Assembly (NCBI RefSeq): GCF_005406125.1
Contig: NZ_BIXZ01000001.1
Span: 558,001-622,000 of the forward strand
Reading direction: 5' to 3'
Length of the DNA: 64,000 nt
Origin: Haloarcula mannanilytica
GTDB lineage: Archaea > Halobacteriota > Halobacteria > Halobacteriales > Haloarculaceae
A program made the position numbers and the translations under genes. Of the stretch, positions 40,768 to 48,883 are shown piece after piece; positions within the stretch are counted from its first letter, which is position 1; each line of letters starts with the position of its first letter. The notes beneath the pieces are model-generated. The model was not told the origin of the DNA. It saw only the letters and a program-made list of their open reading frames with translations, and searched no databases.

Positions 40768-40971
40768 CTAATCAGGCCGTCGGGATTGTACGACTGTTGC
40801 GACTCCAGAGATAACGAGAAGCAGGCTACCACCAATTGCAACCAAATTAACTGGTCTGTTTTGTATCTCTGGCCCAAGTGGGTTCTGAAATGCCCCAGTA
40901 ATTCCGAGAAGAGCAAGACCGACTGCGCCAAGAATGAGAGCTCCTATCCCCCACTTGAATTGGTCATTCAT
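40768..40971 (-). CDS. Two-helix membrane protein carried inside the IS element
   Basis: A 67-residue protein: MNDQFKWGIGALILGAVGLA opens helix 1 (about 8-28), a short loop (QNPLGPEIQNRPVN), then helix 2 (about 43-62, LVAIGGSLLLVISGVAT) and a basic end. It is a plausible small membrane protein of unknown function. A TATA-like TTTTTATTTATC lies about 28 bases upstream on the minus strand, still inside the element, so it should be expressed from its own promoter wherever the element lands. Base composition is more AT-rich than neighbouring genes. Confidence 0.6.
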   Translation of the reverse strand: MNDQFKWGIGALILGAVGLALLGITGAFQNPLGPEIQNRPVNLVAIGGSLLLVISGVATVVQSRRPD

Positions 40972-41090
40972 ACTCGGGAAATGCTATCGGATAAATAAAA
41001 AGCTGTGCCAGAGTCGGCGATCGGTTCGCAGTTCTACCCAACAACTGCATAGCGGGATAGGTGTCGATTCACTAGGACTTCAACAGAGCC

Positions 41091-41098
41091 AAAATAAT
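41091..41098. repeat. Target-site duplication, right copy
   Basis: AAAATAAT, identical to 40267-40274, directly follows the right terminal inverted repeat. Confidence 0.8.
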
Positions 41099-41180
41099 GC
41101 CGTCGGTGATGTCCACTGTTGTACCCGCTCTGCCCTTAGTTGATATACGAGTTAGGTCCGATGCTATCAGGAAAGCGTGT

Positions 41181-41429
41181 TTATGAGTGAATCTGTGCCA
41201 GCCACGAGGGTAGCAGTTGGCGGTCGTCCGACCGTGAAGGCAGGATACGACGGACTCGTACGATCCGACGGTACGGCTGGACTTGGTCAAGTGGTCGAAT
41301 CAACACTTCGTTGATGTCAACACGCTGGGGTTGCGTCACGACGAAGGTAATCGTCCGAGCGATGTCCTCGGGTGCGAGTGCATCCATCGATCCGACGTAC
41401 TCGCCCGGTAGTGGTCCCCGGGTAGCGTT
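41181..41429 (-). pseudogene. C-terminal remnant of a short-chain dehydrogenase
   Basis: The minus-strand frame reads GPLPGEYVGSMDALAPEDIA, then RTITFVVTQPQRVDINEVLI and RPLDQV, which is the end of a classical SDR protein (the L-PEDIA helix, then the V-x-INE-x-x-IRP strand). An in-frame stop cuts it off upstream and no Rossmann glycine motif or YxxxK site is present. After DQV, where SDR proteins usually end, the frame runs on for about 30 Arg-rich residues, suggesting loss of the original stop. A decayed gene fragment. Confidence 0.6.
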
Positions 41430-41540
41430 TTAATGACATATCAGAAACACCGCCGGGTCCGTCAGTCCGCTGTCGATGTGGACTTACGTTGCCTGCGATG
41501 AGGAGAGATACACCGATATCATGCCAGCTACAACCGCATC

Positions 41541-41711
41541 ATGACTGGGGTCTCGAAAGAGTGGATTCAGTACAATCAGGCCGGGCTGTACGCCGTTGCT
41601 GTCCTGCTCGCAATCGGTGTTGGACTCGGACAGCCGGGTGCAAGCAGTGCGCTGGAAACGTGTTCCCGAACCGAACGTCGCCACTTTCGTCGGATACTAC
41701 GGCGTTGCTGA
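41541..41711 (+). pseudogene. N-terminal fragment of a membrane transporter
   Basis: A 56-codon frame starting MTGVSKEWIQYNQAGLYAVA and continuing VLLAIGVGLGQPGASSALET, one amphipathic start plus one transmembrane helix, like the beginning of bile acid:sodium symporter/arsenite (ACR3-type) permeases. It then turns into CSRTERRHFRRILRRC and stops, as after a frameshift or junction. The remaining nine or so helices are absent; a CPBP protease gene converges 7 bases later. The family assignment is tentative. Confidence 0.4.
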
Positions 41712-41717
41712 CATCGT

Positions 41718-42578
41718 TCAGAACCCGCCACCAGTGAGAACTCCCGCAGCGGACGAGAGTTCATCGCTGTATTTGACGCTGACGTACAGCCCGGTAAACA
41801 GCGTCGCGTTGTACGCGCCGTGGATGAGCGAGGGCACGACGATGTTATTCGTGTACTCGTAGGTCGCACCGAGGATGAGCGCCGGGAGCAAGAGGGCGCT
41901 TATAGACACGAGTTTCCCCGTGACCGACCCGCCGCTGAGAGCGGGGTAGTGGATGCTGGCGAAGATAACGCTCGCAATACCGACGCCCGTGATCGGACCG
42001 AAGCGGTCCCGGATGCGACCCTGAACGACACCGCGGAACAGCAGTTCCTCGCCGGGGCCAATGAGGAGGAACGAGGCGGGGATCAACAGGAGGAGGAGAT
42101 CCGGATTCGCCATCCCGACCTCAGCCGCCTGATTTGAGGCCGGCTCGACCCCGTACATCGAGACCAGCGCCGTGATGATGACCGCCACCACCACGAGCCC
42201 GCCCATCGCACTGAAATAGCCCAGAACGACGATACCGGCCTCACGGAGACTCGGCACGGAAATGCCAATGCTGAATTCGTTGCTGTCTGTCTGGTAAGAG
42301 AAGTATTCGCGGAGTTTCGCTCTGATCACCGGTCTGAGCTTGATGTACGTGAACGCGATGACCGGGCAGCCGATTCCCTGAATCGTTATCAGCCCCAGCA
42401 CGAGCGTCTGTACTGTCGTTATCTGTATTCCGGCCCCGAAAGACAGGACAACAGCAACGATGGCCAGCAATATCGAGCCGAATCCGAGCCCGAGTACACC
42501 CAACAAGAGCGCCGAAAAGAGCGTAAAACCGTACTGGAGGGACTGTAGGACCTGCCGTTTGCGGGTCGCCGTTGCCAT
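41718..42578 (-). CDS. CPBP-family intramembrane metalloprotease
   Basis: A 286-residue membrane protein of the CAAX protease/bacteriocin-processing (Abi/CPBP) family with seven to eight predicted helices. The three motifs are present: GPGEELLFRGVVQGRI (EExxxR, about 174-189), FASIHYPA (FxxxH) and PSLIHGAYNAT (HxxxN/B), the residues that bind the catalytic zinc or act as base. Substrates may be prenylated proteins or peptide precursors. The C-terminus is a Gly-rich tail. It is transcribed leftward on its own. Confidence 0.88.
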   Translation of the reverse strand: MATATRKRQVLQSLQYGFTLFSALLLGVLGLGFGSILLAIVAVVLSFGAGIQITTVQTLVLGLITIQGIGCPVIAFTYIKLRPVIRAKLREYFSYQTDSNEFSIGISVPSLREAGIVVLGYFSAMGGLVVVAVIITALVSMYGVEPASNQAAEVGMANPDLLLLLIPASFLLIGPGEELLFRGVVQGRIRDRFGPITGVGIASVIFASIHYPALSGGSVTGKLVSISALLLPALILGATYEYTNNIVVPSLIHGAYNATLFTGLYVSVKYSDELSSAAGVLTGGGF

Positions 42579-42646
42579 ACGCCGCCTTGGTCGTGGCGAT
42601 GTGTAAACAATTCGTTTGATGTCGCCGCCGTAACTGTCGGGAACCC

Positions 42647-43195
42647 TCAGTCGATCCGCTCGCCGGCGGTCACCGCGGTGTCGAGCCAGTTCGACTCCGG
42701 CGGGAGCGGGCAGGAGAAGGTGTCGCTATAGGCACAGAACGGCGAGTACGCGAGGTTGAAATCCAGCGTGATCTCGTCGCCGTCGCTCAGGTCGCGGTCG
42801 GGTTCCAATTCCATGTATCGGCCGCCGTCGTAGGTCTGCTGGCCGGTCGTCTTGTCCCGGATGGGAACGAACAGCGTCCGGGACTCGTCGGCAGCCTGCC
42901 GGAACGCGTGGAGGGTCCGGGTCTCGCCGTCCAGGTCGAACGACAGTGTCGCGACGTGGAGATAGCGGACCGTTCGGTCGTCGCTCGTCTCTAGGTCGAC
43001 CGACTCCGGCGTGTCGTGGACGGTCACCGTCGCCTCGACCCGATATTTGGGGTCCGGGTCGAAGTAGCTGAGCCCGTCGAAATCGTCGCGCTCGTCCGGC
43101 GGAATCGGTGACTGGCGGTGCTCCGCGAAGAAGCGGTCCTTCTCGGCCCGGTTCTCCCGGAGTCGCGCCGCCCACTCCTCGCTGTCTATGTCCAT
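42647..43195 (-). CDS. DUF1684 family protein
   Basis: A 182-residue protein of the DUF1684 family, function unknown. The helical start EEWAARLRENRAEKDRFF leads into LSYFDPDPKYRVEATVTV, and the conserved end is LDFNLAYSPFCAYSDTFSC then PLPPESNWLDTAVTAGER, matching the family core with the two cysteines. It is soluble and has no signal peptide. The start is the ATG at 43195. The gene is divergent from the J-domain gene, with an AT-rich 130-base gap containing TTTATTATATG. Confidence 0.85.
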   Translation of the reverse strand: MDIDSEEWAARLRENRAEKDRFFAEHRQSPIPPDERDDFDGLSYFDPDPKYRVEATVTVHDTPESVDLETSDDRTVRYLHVATLSFDLDGETRTLHAFRQAADESRTLFVPIRDKTTGQQTYDGGRYMELEPDRDLSDGDEITLDFNLAYSPFCAYSDTFSCPLPPESNWLDTAVTAGERID

Positions 43196-43324
43196 ACTCG
43201 AACCGTAGTGCCCGGGCAGTTTCAGTCCGGCGACTCGGCGACGGTGATGGACAATATCGAGGCGTGAGAGAGTGACTACTTTATTATATGTCCAGTTCGA
43301 CCGGACGAACACACAGGGGTGTGT

Positions 43325-43984
43325 ATGGAAGCGACGTTCTACGGTATTCTGGGGGTGGCCCCGGATGCCACTGAAGAGACGATAGTCCGCGCCTACCGGG
43401 AGCAGACGAAGACCCACCACCCGGACGTGAGTGACGACCCTGACGCCGAAGAGCGGTTCAAGCGACTCACACGGGCAAAGGACGTGCTCACCGACGAGGT
43501 CGAGCGAGAGCGCTACGACCGGCTCGGCCACGACGCGTACGTCAGCGAGTACGTCGACGGCGGCGCGGACGGCGGCACAGCCACAGGCGGTGTCAGCGAC
43601 ATCGCACAGCAGTACGTCGACCAGCGGACCGACACGGAAACTGCGGGCGGGGCGACGGCAAAAGCGACACAGCGGCCCACACAGACTCGCGGCGGCAGCA
43701 CGGGCTACGGGACCGCAACGGACTACTACAAGCCCGGCCAGCGAGTCCGACCGACACAGCCGACGAGCGTCGAGACGCTGCGTACGTCGCTCCGTCGCGT
43801 CGGACCATGGCTGTTCGTCCATCTCGCCTTGCTTGTCTGTTCCGTCACCGCCGCCGTACTGCTCGGCATCGGCGGCCTCACCGGGGATCTCTCGCCGGTC
43901 GTCGCCGTCGTCATGGCCGTTTCGATGGTGATGATATCGGTGGTCATCTCCGCGACCCACGTCCTCACACGGATCTCGGGCTGA
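43325..43984 (+). CDS. Membrane-anchored J-domain protein
   Basis: A 219-residue DnaJ-domain protein. The J domain spans residues 1-70 (FYGILGVAPDATEETIVRAY, with HPD in KTHHPDVSDD), so it can stimulate an Hsp70 ATPase. A Gly/Thr-rich linker (about 75-140) leads to two transmembrane helices (about 160-182 and 190-212). It lacks the G/F and zinc-finger regions of true DnaJ, so it is a specialised co-chaperone that would recruit DnaK to the membrane. The start at 43325 gives MEATFYG; an ATG two codons earlier is possible. Confidence 0.85.
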   Translation: MEATFYGILGVAPDATEETIVRAYREQTKTHHPDVSDDPDAEERFKRLTRAKDVLTDEVERERYDRLGHDAYVSEYVDGGADGGTATGGVSDIAQQYVDQRTDTETAGGATAKATQRPTQTRGGSTGYGTATDYYKPGQRVRPTQPTSVETLRTSLRRVGPWLFVHLALLVCSVTAAVLLGIGGLTGDLSPVVAVVMAVSMVMISVVISATHVLTRISG

Positions 43985-44030
43985 TTGACCGGTTGTGGTT
44001 CCGGCGGGAGCGGTTTCGAACAGCGTTGAC

Positions 44031-44885
44031 TCAGGCCAGCGGTCGGAACCAGACAGCGGTGACGAGGACGGCCAACAAGAGATACGACCCGCGAATCAGC
44101 AGCATCGTCGCGGTCTCGGGGTCGCCCCGCTGGGCGATGGCCGCGACCGCTCCGAAGACGAGCGCGGCCGCCGCAGCGCTCGGCGGAATGCCAGGCAGCG
44201 CCACGGACAGGCCGACGATGCCGAGCAGTCCAGCCCCGAACAGCCCGAGCGCGAACTGTCGGGCGCGGGTCCGTCCCAGCACGACAGCGACAGTCCGTTT
44301 CTGTATCGACCGGTCGTAGTCGTAGTCCTGCTCGTCGTCGATTATCTTGATGCCGGTCAGCAACAGGAGGAACACGGCCGCGAGGCCGACGGCGCGCGCG
44401 GACAGCGTTGTCACCTGCGCGTAGTACCCGCCCAGCAACGCCAGTGCGATGCCCGTCGGGTAGCCCATCGTCGCCCCGACGGGGTGCATATCCAGTTGCG
44501 GCGCGTGGGTGTAGCCGATGACCCAAGTCGGGACCGTCAACAGCGCCGCGCCGGGACCGACCAGCAGCCAGAGCGCCGCCGTACAGAGCGCGAACCCGAG
44601 TCCAGCACCGACCAGGGCCATGCGACAGCCAGAATCAGTGAGTGGGTGGTCGTCGTCCTCGCCGCGGACGTGGAAGTCGACGTAGCCGTCCTTGACGTGA
44701 GCCGTGTAGACGGCGAAAAACATCGCGCCCGCGTGGAGCGCGGCCACCAGCGGCCAGAACCCGCCGGAAAGCAGCCCGCCGAACAGCGAGGTAGCGAGTG
44801 GTGGCAGCATAAACACCGGATGGACCTGCGACGCAAGGGCACTCAGGGCCGCAACCGGACCGTGTTCGTGTCGGGCGACTGCCAT
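44031..44885 (-). CDS. UbiA-family prenyltransferase
   Basis: A 284-residue polytopic membrane protein, eight to nine helices, of the UbiA superfamily. The two acidic motifs are modified but recognisable: HVKDGYVDFHVRGEDD near 75-92 (first Asp-rich region) and IKIIDDEQDYDYDRSIQKRT near 195-214 (second). These bind the prenyl diphosphate via magnesium. In archaea such enzymes make ether lipids, menaquinone or haem; the atypical first motif prevents a choice. The start at ATG 44885 (MAVARHEHG) is favoured over ATG 44921. Confidence 0.75.
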   Translation of the reverse strand: MAVARHEHGPVAALSALASQVHPVFMLPPLATSLFGGLLSGGFWPLVAALHAGAMFFAVYTAHVKDGYVDFHVRGEDDDHPLTDSGCRMALVGAGLGFALCTAALWLLVGPGAALLTVPTWVIGYTHAPQLDMHPVGATMGYPTGIALALLGGYYAQVTTLSARAVGLAAVFLLLLTGIKIIDDEQDYDYDRSIQKRTVAVVLGRTRARQFALGLFGAGLLGIVGLSVALPGIPPSAAAAALVFGAVAAIAQRGDPETATMLLIRGSYLLLAVLVTAVWFRPLA

Positions 44886-44937
44886 ACGAACCCAAGGCGC
44901 GGCTCTGGCAAAAAGCCCCATCCGCGTTGTTTCGGTA

Positions 44938-45309
44938 CTACCGCCAGTTCGACCGGTCCAGGACGAACCCCGAGATGTGCGAGGCCAGTTCTCTGGCGGC
45001 CTGTTCGGTGTCTGCGTGGAGTTCACCGGACACCGGGCCTGCCTCACCGCCGACGCCCTCGGTCTCGGAGATCGGGTCCGTCGTCGTCGGGTACGGCCGG
45101 CGGGACCGCACACGGTCACGAAGCGCCTGGACGGTGTCGTCGGAAAGCTCGTAGGACAGGTGTTGGAGGTCGTACCGGACGATGAACCCCCGCGTCGCGT
45201 CCCGAACAGCGAGGACCGGCTGGCCCCGGTCCCGACAGCGCTCCCAGATCTCGCGCTGGCGCTCCCGCGTGGCGTACACCGGGACGTTCGACGGTGCGAG
45301 GTGTTCCAT
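44938..45309 (-). CDS. Hypothetical haloarchaeal protein
   Basis: A 123-residue soluble protein: MEHLAPSNVPVYATRERQRE, then IWERCRDRGQPVLAVRDATR and GFIVRYDLQHLSYELSDDTV. The alternation suggests a small alpha/beta domain followed by an acidic linker (PISETEGVGGEAGPVSG) and a final helix. It is not recognised. It sits 52 bases upstream of the UbiA-family gene on the same strand and is divergent from osmC. Confidence 0.65.
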   Translation of the reverse strand: MEHLAPSNVPVYATRERQREIWERCRDRGQPVLAVRDATRGFIVRYDLQHLSYELSDDTVQALRDRVRSRRPYPTTTDPISETEGVGGEAGPVSGELHADTEQAARELASHISGFVLDRSNWR

Positions 45310-45461
45310 TGCCCGCGGATACGGGCTGAAGATGTATTATCTTTCGGCAGCCAAACCCGAACACAATAATGGACGGAGACAATCGCTGTGGAGCAACACC
45401 AGGCACGACCGAATTCCACGCAGGAAACGTTTAGGGGGAGGGCTGTGACCCCCAGAATGCT

Positions 45462-45857
45462 ATGGCAGACATCGAAGTCGAAAGCACGTGTGAAGAGGGC
45501 TACACAGTAGAGAGCGTCATCAACGGCGAGTGGGAACTTATCGTCGACGCCCTGAGCGAGAACGGGCCGTCGCCCAACGAGGTGTTGGCCGCCGACTACG
45601 CCTCCTGTTACATCCCGGCGCTGCGGGTCGCCGCCGACAAGTACGGCCACGAGGACATCGGTGCCGTCGACGTAGAAGTCGCCGCAGACCTTGACGAGGA
45701 CGACGACCTGGAGTCCATCGATTTCCACGTCCAGGTCGAGGAGTCCCTCGCCGACGAAGAGCAGGACATCGTCGAACTCGCCGAGGACATCTGTCACGTC
45801 CACTCGGCGCTACAGGACGAACTCCACGCGGACATCAGCATCGAATCTGGCGTCTAA
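45462..45857 (+). CDS. OsmC-family peroxide-reducing protein
   Basis: A 131-residue OsmC/Ohr-superfamily protein. The two conserved cysteines are Cys49 in AADYASCYIPALRVAA and Cys111 in AEDICHVHSAL, which act as peroxidatic and resolving residues in this fold against organic hydroperoxides. Note that the usual PE-x-LLA motif reads PNEVLAADYASC. It is very acidic. It is monocistronic and divergent from the gene at 44938. Confidence 0.88.
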   Translation: MADIEVESTCEEGYTVESVINGEWELIVDALSENGPSPNEVLAADYASCYIPALRVAADKYGHEDIGAVDVEVAADLDEDDDLESIDFHVQVEESLADEEQDIVELAEDICHVHSALQDELHADISIESGV

Positions 45858-45912
45858 GCGGGCGGAAACAGGGAGTATCCGTGACTTTTCCGCGGCAGCA
45901 GTCCTGTAGTCG

Positions 45913-47196
45913 TCACTCCGGGAACAGCAGTATGACCGAGGACGTGTTGTGATAGCCAGTGTAATCCTCGTCGGCCGAGCAGACTTCGCCGTACGTTTCG
46001 AAACCGGCGAAGGGCGCGTCAATGGCGCTGTGAATCGTGTCGACGGCGTCATCGAAGTCGTCGCCGAGAATCATCGCACGGCAGGCACAGTCGTACACGA
46101 ACCCACCCGCGACGTTTCCCCCGCCGAGTTCATTGACGGCGTTAGTCGCGGCGTTCCGCACTGCATACACCTGATCGGATTTATTGCTGTGTGTCACTCG
46201 GACCTCCGTTCCCTCGGAGACGGCAACGGCGAAATCAAGCGGCCCCTCGGTGTCAGTTGTATGGCCCGGCCACCGGATGTTGTACCCTTTCGTCGAGATG
46301 AGCTTGCTCTCGATGAAGCTCTTGATGCGGGAGGCAAGTCCGTCCGTGTCCGCTTCCGGTTCCGACTCGATACCGAGTTCGTAGCGGCCGAGCAACAGTA
46401 CGAGGTCGTCTGACCCCGCTTGCAGTTCATCCACGTCAATGTCGTAGGTCTCCATCGCGTCCTCGCGGATCGCGTCCCGCCAGGCCTCGAAGGCCGGACG
46501 GCCGTCGAGTTCGTACACCGTGCTGCCCTCGGCGCGGGTCACCGTCATCGGCTCGGAGATCGGTTCGTGACCGTGGTTGACCGTTACCGGAAGCGGGTCT
46601 TCAGAGGCGATCAGCACGAGGACGACGGCATCAGTCTCGACGCGCCCGTTCCGGAAGACGTGCGTCTCCTGTAACTGGAGATCGTCACCCGCCGAGCCAC
46701 CGACGACTGGCGTGTCCTCGCCGTCGAGGTACTGCTCGGTGAGCCTGGTGACTTTATTCCCGATCCCGGCCATCCCGTCGTGGAGATTGATGACCGTCCG
46801 GTGTGGGTACCCGTCGACGGCGGGGTCCTCCTTCGCAGGGAGGTCGTGGACGGCCTCAAACAGACAGCGCTCGGGATCGTCGCCGAGTTCCGTCGAGATA
46901 CTGGAGAAAAACCGCATCGAGTCCGACGAGACGACGCCGACCGTGACGGTGCCGTTCCCCGACCCGGACTCGATGAACTCGCCGGAAGACGAACAACCGA
47001 CGATTTCGGGTTCCGAGCCGATAACGCTCCGAGCGCCCCACAGCACCGCATCGTAATCGTACGTCGGCGAGCAGAAGATCTGACAGAAATCCGGCTCGTC
47101 GGCCGAGATGTCGGTCATCGCTTCCCGGATGGCGTCCATCGCGGCGGCGTCACCGGCGTCCCCCGTCGCTTGCCCCGTCCCAAACTCTGTAGTCAT
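45913..47196 (-). CDS. FIST-domain sensory protein
   Basis: A 427-residue protein with FIST_N (about 30-235) and FIST_C (about 235-390) domains, a module proposed to sense small ligands, perhaps amino acids. Features include FCSPTYDYDAVLWGAR, VGCSSSGEFIESG, TPVVGGSAGDDLQLQETHVF, and NGRVETDAVVLVLI in the N-domain; NHGHEPISEPMTVT and ELDGRPAFEAWRDAI at the boundary with the C-domain; and the ending FETYGEVCSADEDYTGYHN. No kinase, cyclase or HTH domain is attached, so a partner protein is needed for signalling. Confidence 0.87.
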   Translation of the reverse strand: MTTEFGTGQATGDAGDAAAMDAIREAMTDISADEPDFCQIFCSPTYDYDAVLWGARSVIGSEPEIVGCSSSGEFIESGSGNGTVTVGVVSSDSMRFFSSISTELGDDPERCLFEAVHDLPAKEDPAVDGYPHRTVINLHDGMAGIGNKVTRLTEQYLDGEDTPVVGGSAGDDLQLQETHVFRNGRVETDAVVLVLIASEDPLPVTVNHGHEPISEPMTVTRAEGSTVYELDGRPAFEAWRDAIREDAMETYDIDVDELQAGSDDLVLLLGRYELGIESEPEADTDGLASRIKSFIESKLISTKGYNIRWPGHTTDTEGPLDFAVAVSEGTEVRVTHSNKSDQVYAVRNAATNAVNELGGGNVAGGFVYDCACRAMILGDDFDDAVDTIHSAIDAPFAGFETYGEVCSADEDYTGYHNTSSVILLFPE

Positions 47197-47376
47197 CGAC
47201 CCGAGTTCTTTCGGGGAACCGTGTTAATCTGTTGGAAGCGTTATGACTACCATTATAAATCCTAGTACTATGATTCTACGGACTCTATTACAGCCAGCTA
47301 CTTATCACACGGTCATAGACCTCACCGCCGCTCGGAGCGGGAAACGCTCATACCGCCGGCCCGCAAACACCTGGGT

Positions 47377-47832
47377 ATGAGTGACTCAGACTGGACCGAC
47401 CGCATCGCTGGCGAACGGATGGCGGTCGATCAACGGTTCAACGAACAGGTCAAGGCATCGTCGTTCTCCAGCCAGCAGTGGGGCCTTGTAATGACCGCCG
47501 TCGAGTTCGAAATCGAGAACCCGGACGACCCCGACGCCGCTCGGATCGTGGCCGATACATCGAAGTTGTCCAGTGTCATGCCAGAGATGGAACGGGTCGC
47601 GAACCAGAGTCCGATGGGCGGGGGCGGTCCTGGCGGGGACAGCGGCGGTTCGGGCGGCGGCGGCCTGCTCTCGGGCGTGAAGGACGCCCTGGGCCTGGGC
47701 GGGTCCGGCGGCGGGAACAAGCAACAGGAGGAGGAAGCGGCTCGTCTGGCACAGGAGTACGCGGAGAAGCTACAGGAGAAACTGGAGTCCAACGGGCGCT
47801 GGGACGCTGTTTGTAAGCAGGCCCGGAGTTAG
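47377..47832 (+). CDS. DUF5799 family protein
   Basis: A 151-residue haloarchaeal protein of the DUF5799 type. The conserved part is the N-terminus (DWTDRIAGERMAVDQRF, then SSFSSQQWGLVMTAVEFEIE) followed by a region of about 80-115 almost entirely Gly/Ser/Pro. A C-terminal helix (QEEEAARLAQEYAEKLQEKL) has coiled-coil character. Function unknown. Its stop overlaps that of the convergent small gene at 47829 by 4 bases. Confidence 0.8.
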   Translation: MSDSDWTDRIAGERMAVDQRFNEQVKASSFSSQQWGLVMTAVEFEIENPDDPDAARIVADTSKLSSVMPEMERVANQSPMGGGGPGGDSGGSGGGGLLSGVKDALGLGGSGGGNKQQEEEAARLAQEYAEKLQEKLESNGRWDAVCKQARS

Positions 47833-47978
47833 TACTGTTCGCCACCGTGGAACAGCGTTAGCTCCTCGGCCTCGTAGATGTTGATGAGTTCCGTCACGAT
47901 GTCGTCGTAGGATTCGTCTTCGACACGAAGGTCGTCGAGGCGGTCCACCGTTTCCGCGTCCAATTCCACGGATAGCAT
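47829..47978 (-). CDS. VapB/antitoxin-like small protein (49 residues)
   Basis: A short gene from ATG 47978 to TAA 47829. The product opens MLSVELDAETVDRLDDLRVE and continues DESYDDIVTELINIYEAEEL. The strand SVELDAETVDRLDDL and helix SYDDIVTELINIY match the ribbon-helix-helix-like opening of VapB/CopG-type antitoxins and the related haloarchaeal DUF7557 group. No toxin gene is beside it; it may be a stand-alone regulator. It is too short to be caught by usual length cut-offs. Confidence 0.6.
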   Translation of the reverse strand: MLSVELDAETVDRLDDLRVEDESYDDIVTELINIYEAEELTLFHGGEQY

Positions 47979-48097
47979 ACACGAACCTTTCACTGGAACG
48001 TACTTAATTCCCGCCCACGATCAAAAACGAACGCGAACAGTAGTAACAAATCAGAACCGAAAACGGTTAATGGTCGTTCTCGGTAGGAACATACCAC

Positions 48098-48880
48098 ATG
48101 CGACCACTGGGAGACTCACCGCTCGTACGGAACGACAAGACGCTCGTGCTGGCACACGACCACGGGCTGGAACACGGTCCCAAGCAGTTCAGCGGCGTCG
48201 AGGAGCGCCTCGATCCCCGCGAAGTGTTCGAGATGGCGACCCACGACGCCGTGACGGCCCTGGCCGTCGGCAAGGGGCTGGCCGAGACGTACTACCCGAG
48301 CTACGAGGACGACGTGAACCTGCTGGCGAAGCTCAACGGCGGGTCGGACCTCTGGATGGGCGACCCGTACTCGCCACAGAACTGGTCCGTCGACTACGCC
48401 GCCGAACTCGGTGCCGACGCCATTGGCTACACCATCTACCCGGGTGTCAACCGCGAGACCGACATGTTCGAGGACTTCCGTCCGGTCCAAGAGAACGCGC
48501 GCGACCACGACCTGCCGATTGCGATGTGGTCGTACCCGCGCGGCCAGGCCATCAAGGAACACCGGAGTCCGTCAACGATTGCCTACGCGGCCCGCATCGG
48601 CCTCGAACTCGGAGCCGACTTCACGAAGGTCAAGTACCCGCGTGACAAGGAGGCGATGGCCCATGCTGTCCGCTCGGCAGCTGATAACCGCGTTCTGCTC
48701 TCCGGTGGGTCGAAAACATCCGACCGGGACTTCCTCGAACTCGTCGAGGACTGCATGGATGTCGGCGTCGCCGGCCTCGCCGTCGGCCGCAACGTCTGGC
48801 AGCGCGATGACCCCTACGACATTCTGGACAAGCTCGAAGGCGTCATCTTCGAGGACGCGACGGCCGACGACGTGCTGTAG
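48098..48880 (+). CDS. fba: Class I fructose-bisphosphate aldolase (archaeal DhnA type)
   Basis: A 260-residue archaeal class I aldolase that cleaves fructose 1,6-bisphosphate to triose phosphates through a Schiff base. The opening LVLAHDHGLEHGPKQF and the strand FTKVKYPRDKEA (about 175-186) holding the Schiff-base lysine are diagnostic, with YTIYPGVNRE and LLSGGSKTSD as phosphate-binding loops. It is the first gene of a pair with the probable ketohexokinase, 3 bases apart. With 1-phosphofructokinase opposite, it completes fructose breakdown. Confidence 0.92.
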   Translation: MRPLGDSPLVRNDKTLVLAHDHGLEHGPKQFSGVEERLDPREVFEMATHDAVTALAVGKGLAETYYPSYEDDVNLLAKLNGGSDLWMGDPYSPQNWSVDYAAELGADAIGYTIYPGVNRETDMFEDFRPVQENARDHDLPIAMWSYPRGQAIKEHRSPSTIAYAARIGLELGADFTKVKYPRDKEAMAHAVRSAADNRVLLSGGSKTSDRDFLELVEDCMDVGVAGLAVGRNVWQRDDPYDILDKLEGVIFEDATADDVL

Positions 48881-48883
48881 GCT

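Larger units (their letters stand above)
40275..41090. mobile_element. Non-autonomous IS5-type element with a cargo gene (816 bases)
   Basis: The element is bounded by 17-base terminal inverted repeats, GGCTCTGTTGAAATCCT on the left (40275-40291) and its near-perfect complement on the right (41074-41090; one mismatch), and by 8-base direct repeats AAAATAAT. Inside are a transposase with a large internal deletion and a nonsense codon, and on the opposite strand a small membrane-protein gene with its own TATA box. A standard IS of this group has little room after its transposase, so about 300 bases of foreign DNA appear to have been captured. Intact ends and target duplication suggest it moved as a unit, using a transposase in trans. 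Confidence 0.8.

Noticed and set aside
41183-41314. Rightward frame beginning MSESVPATRVAVGG
   Set aside because: Antisense to the recognisable dehydrogenase fragment and short; composition looks accidental.
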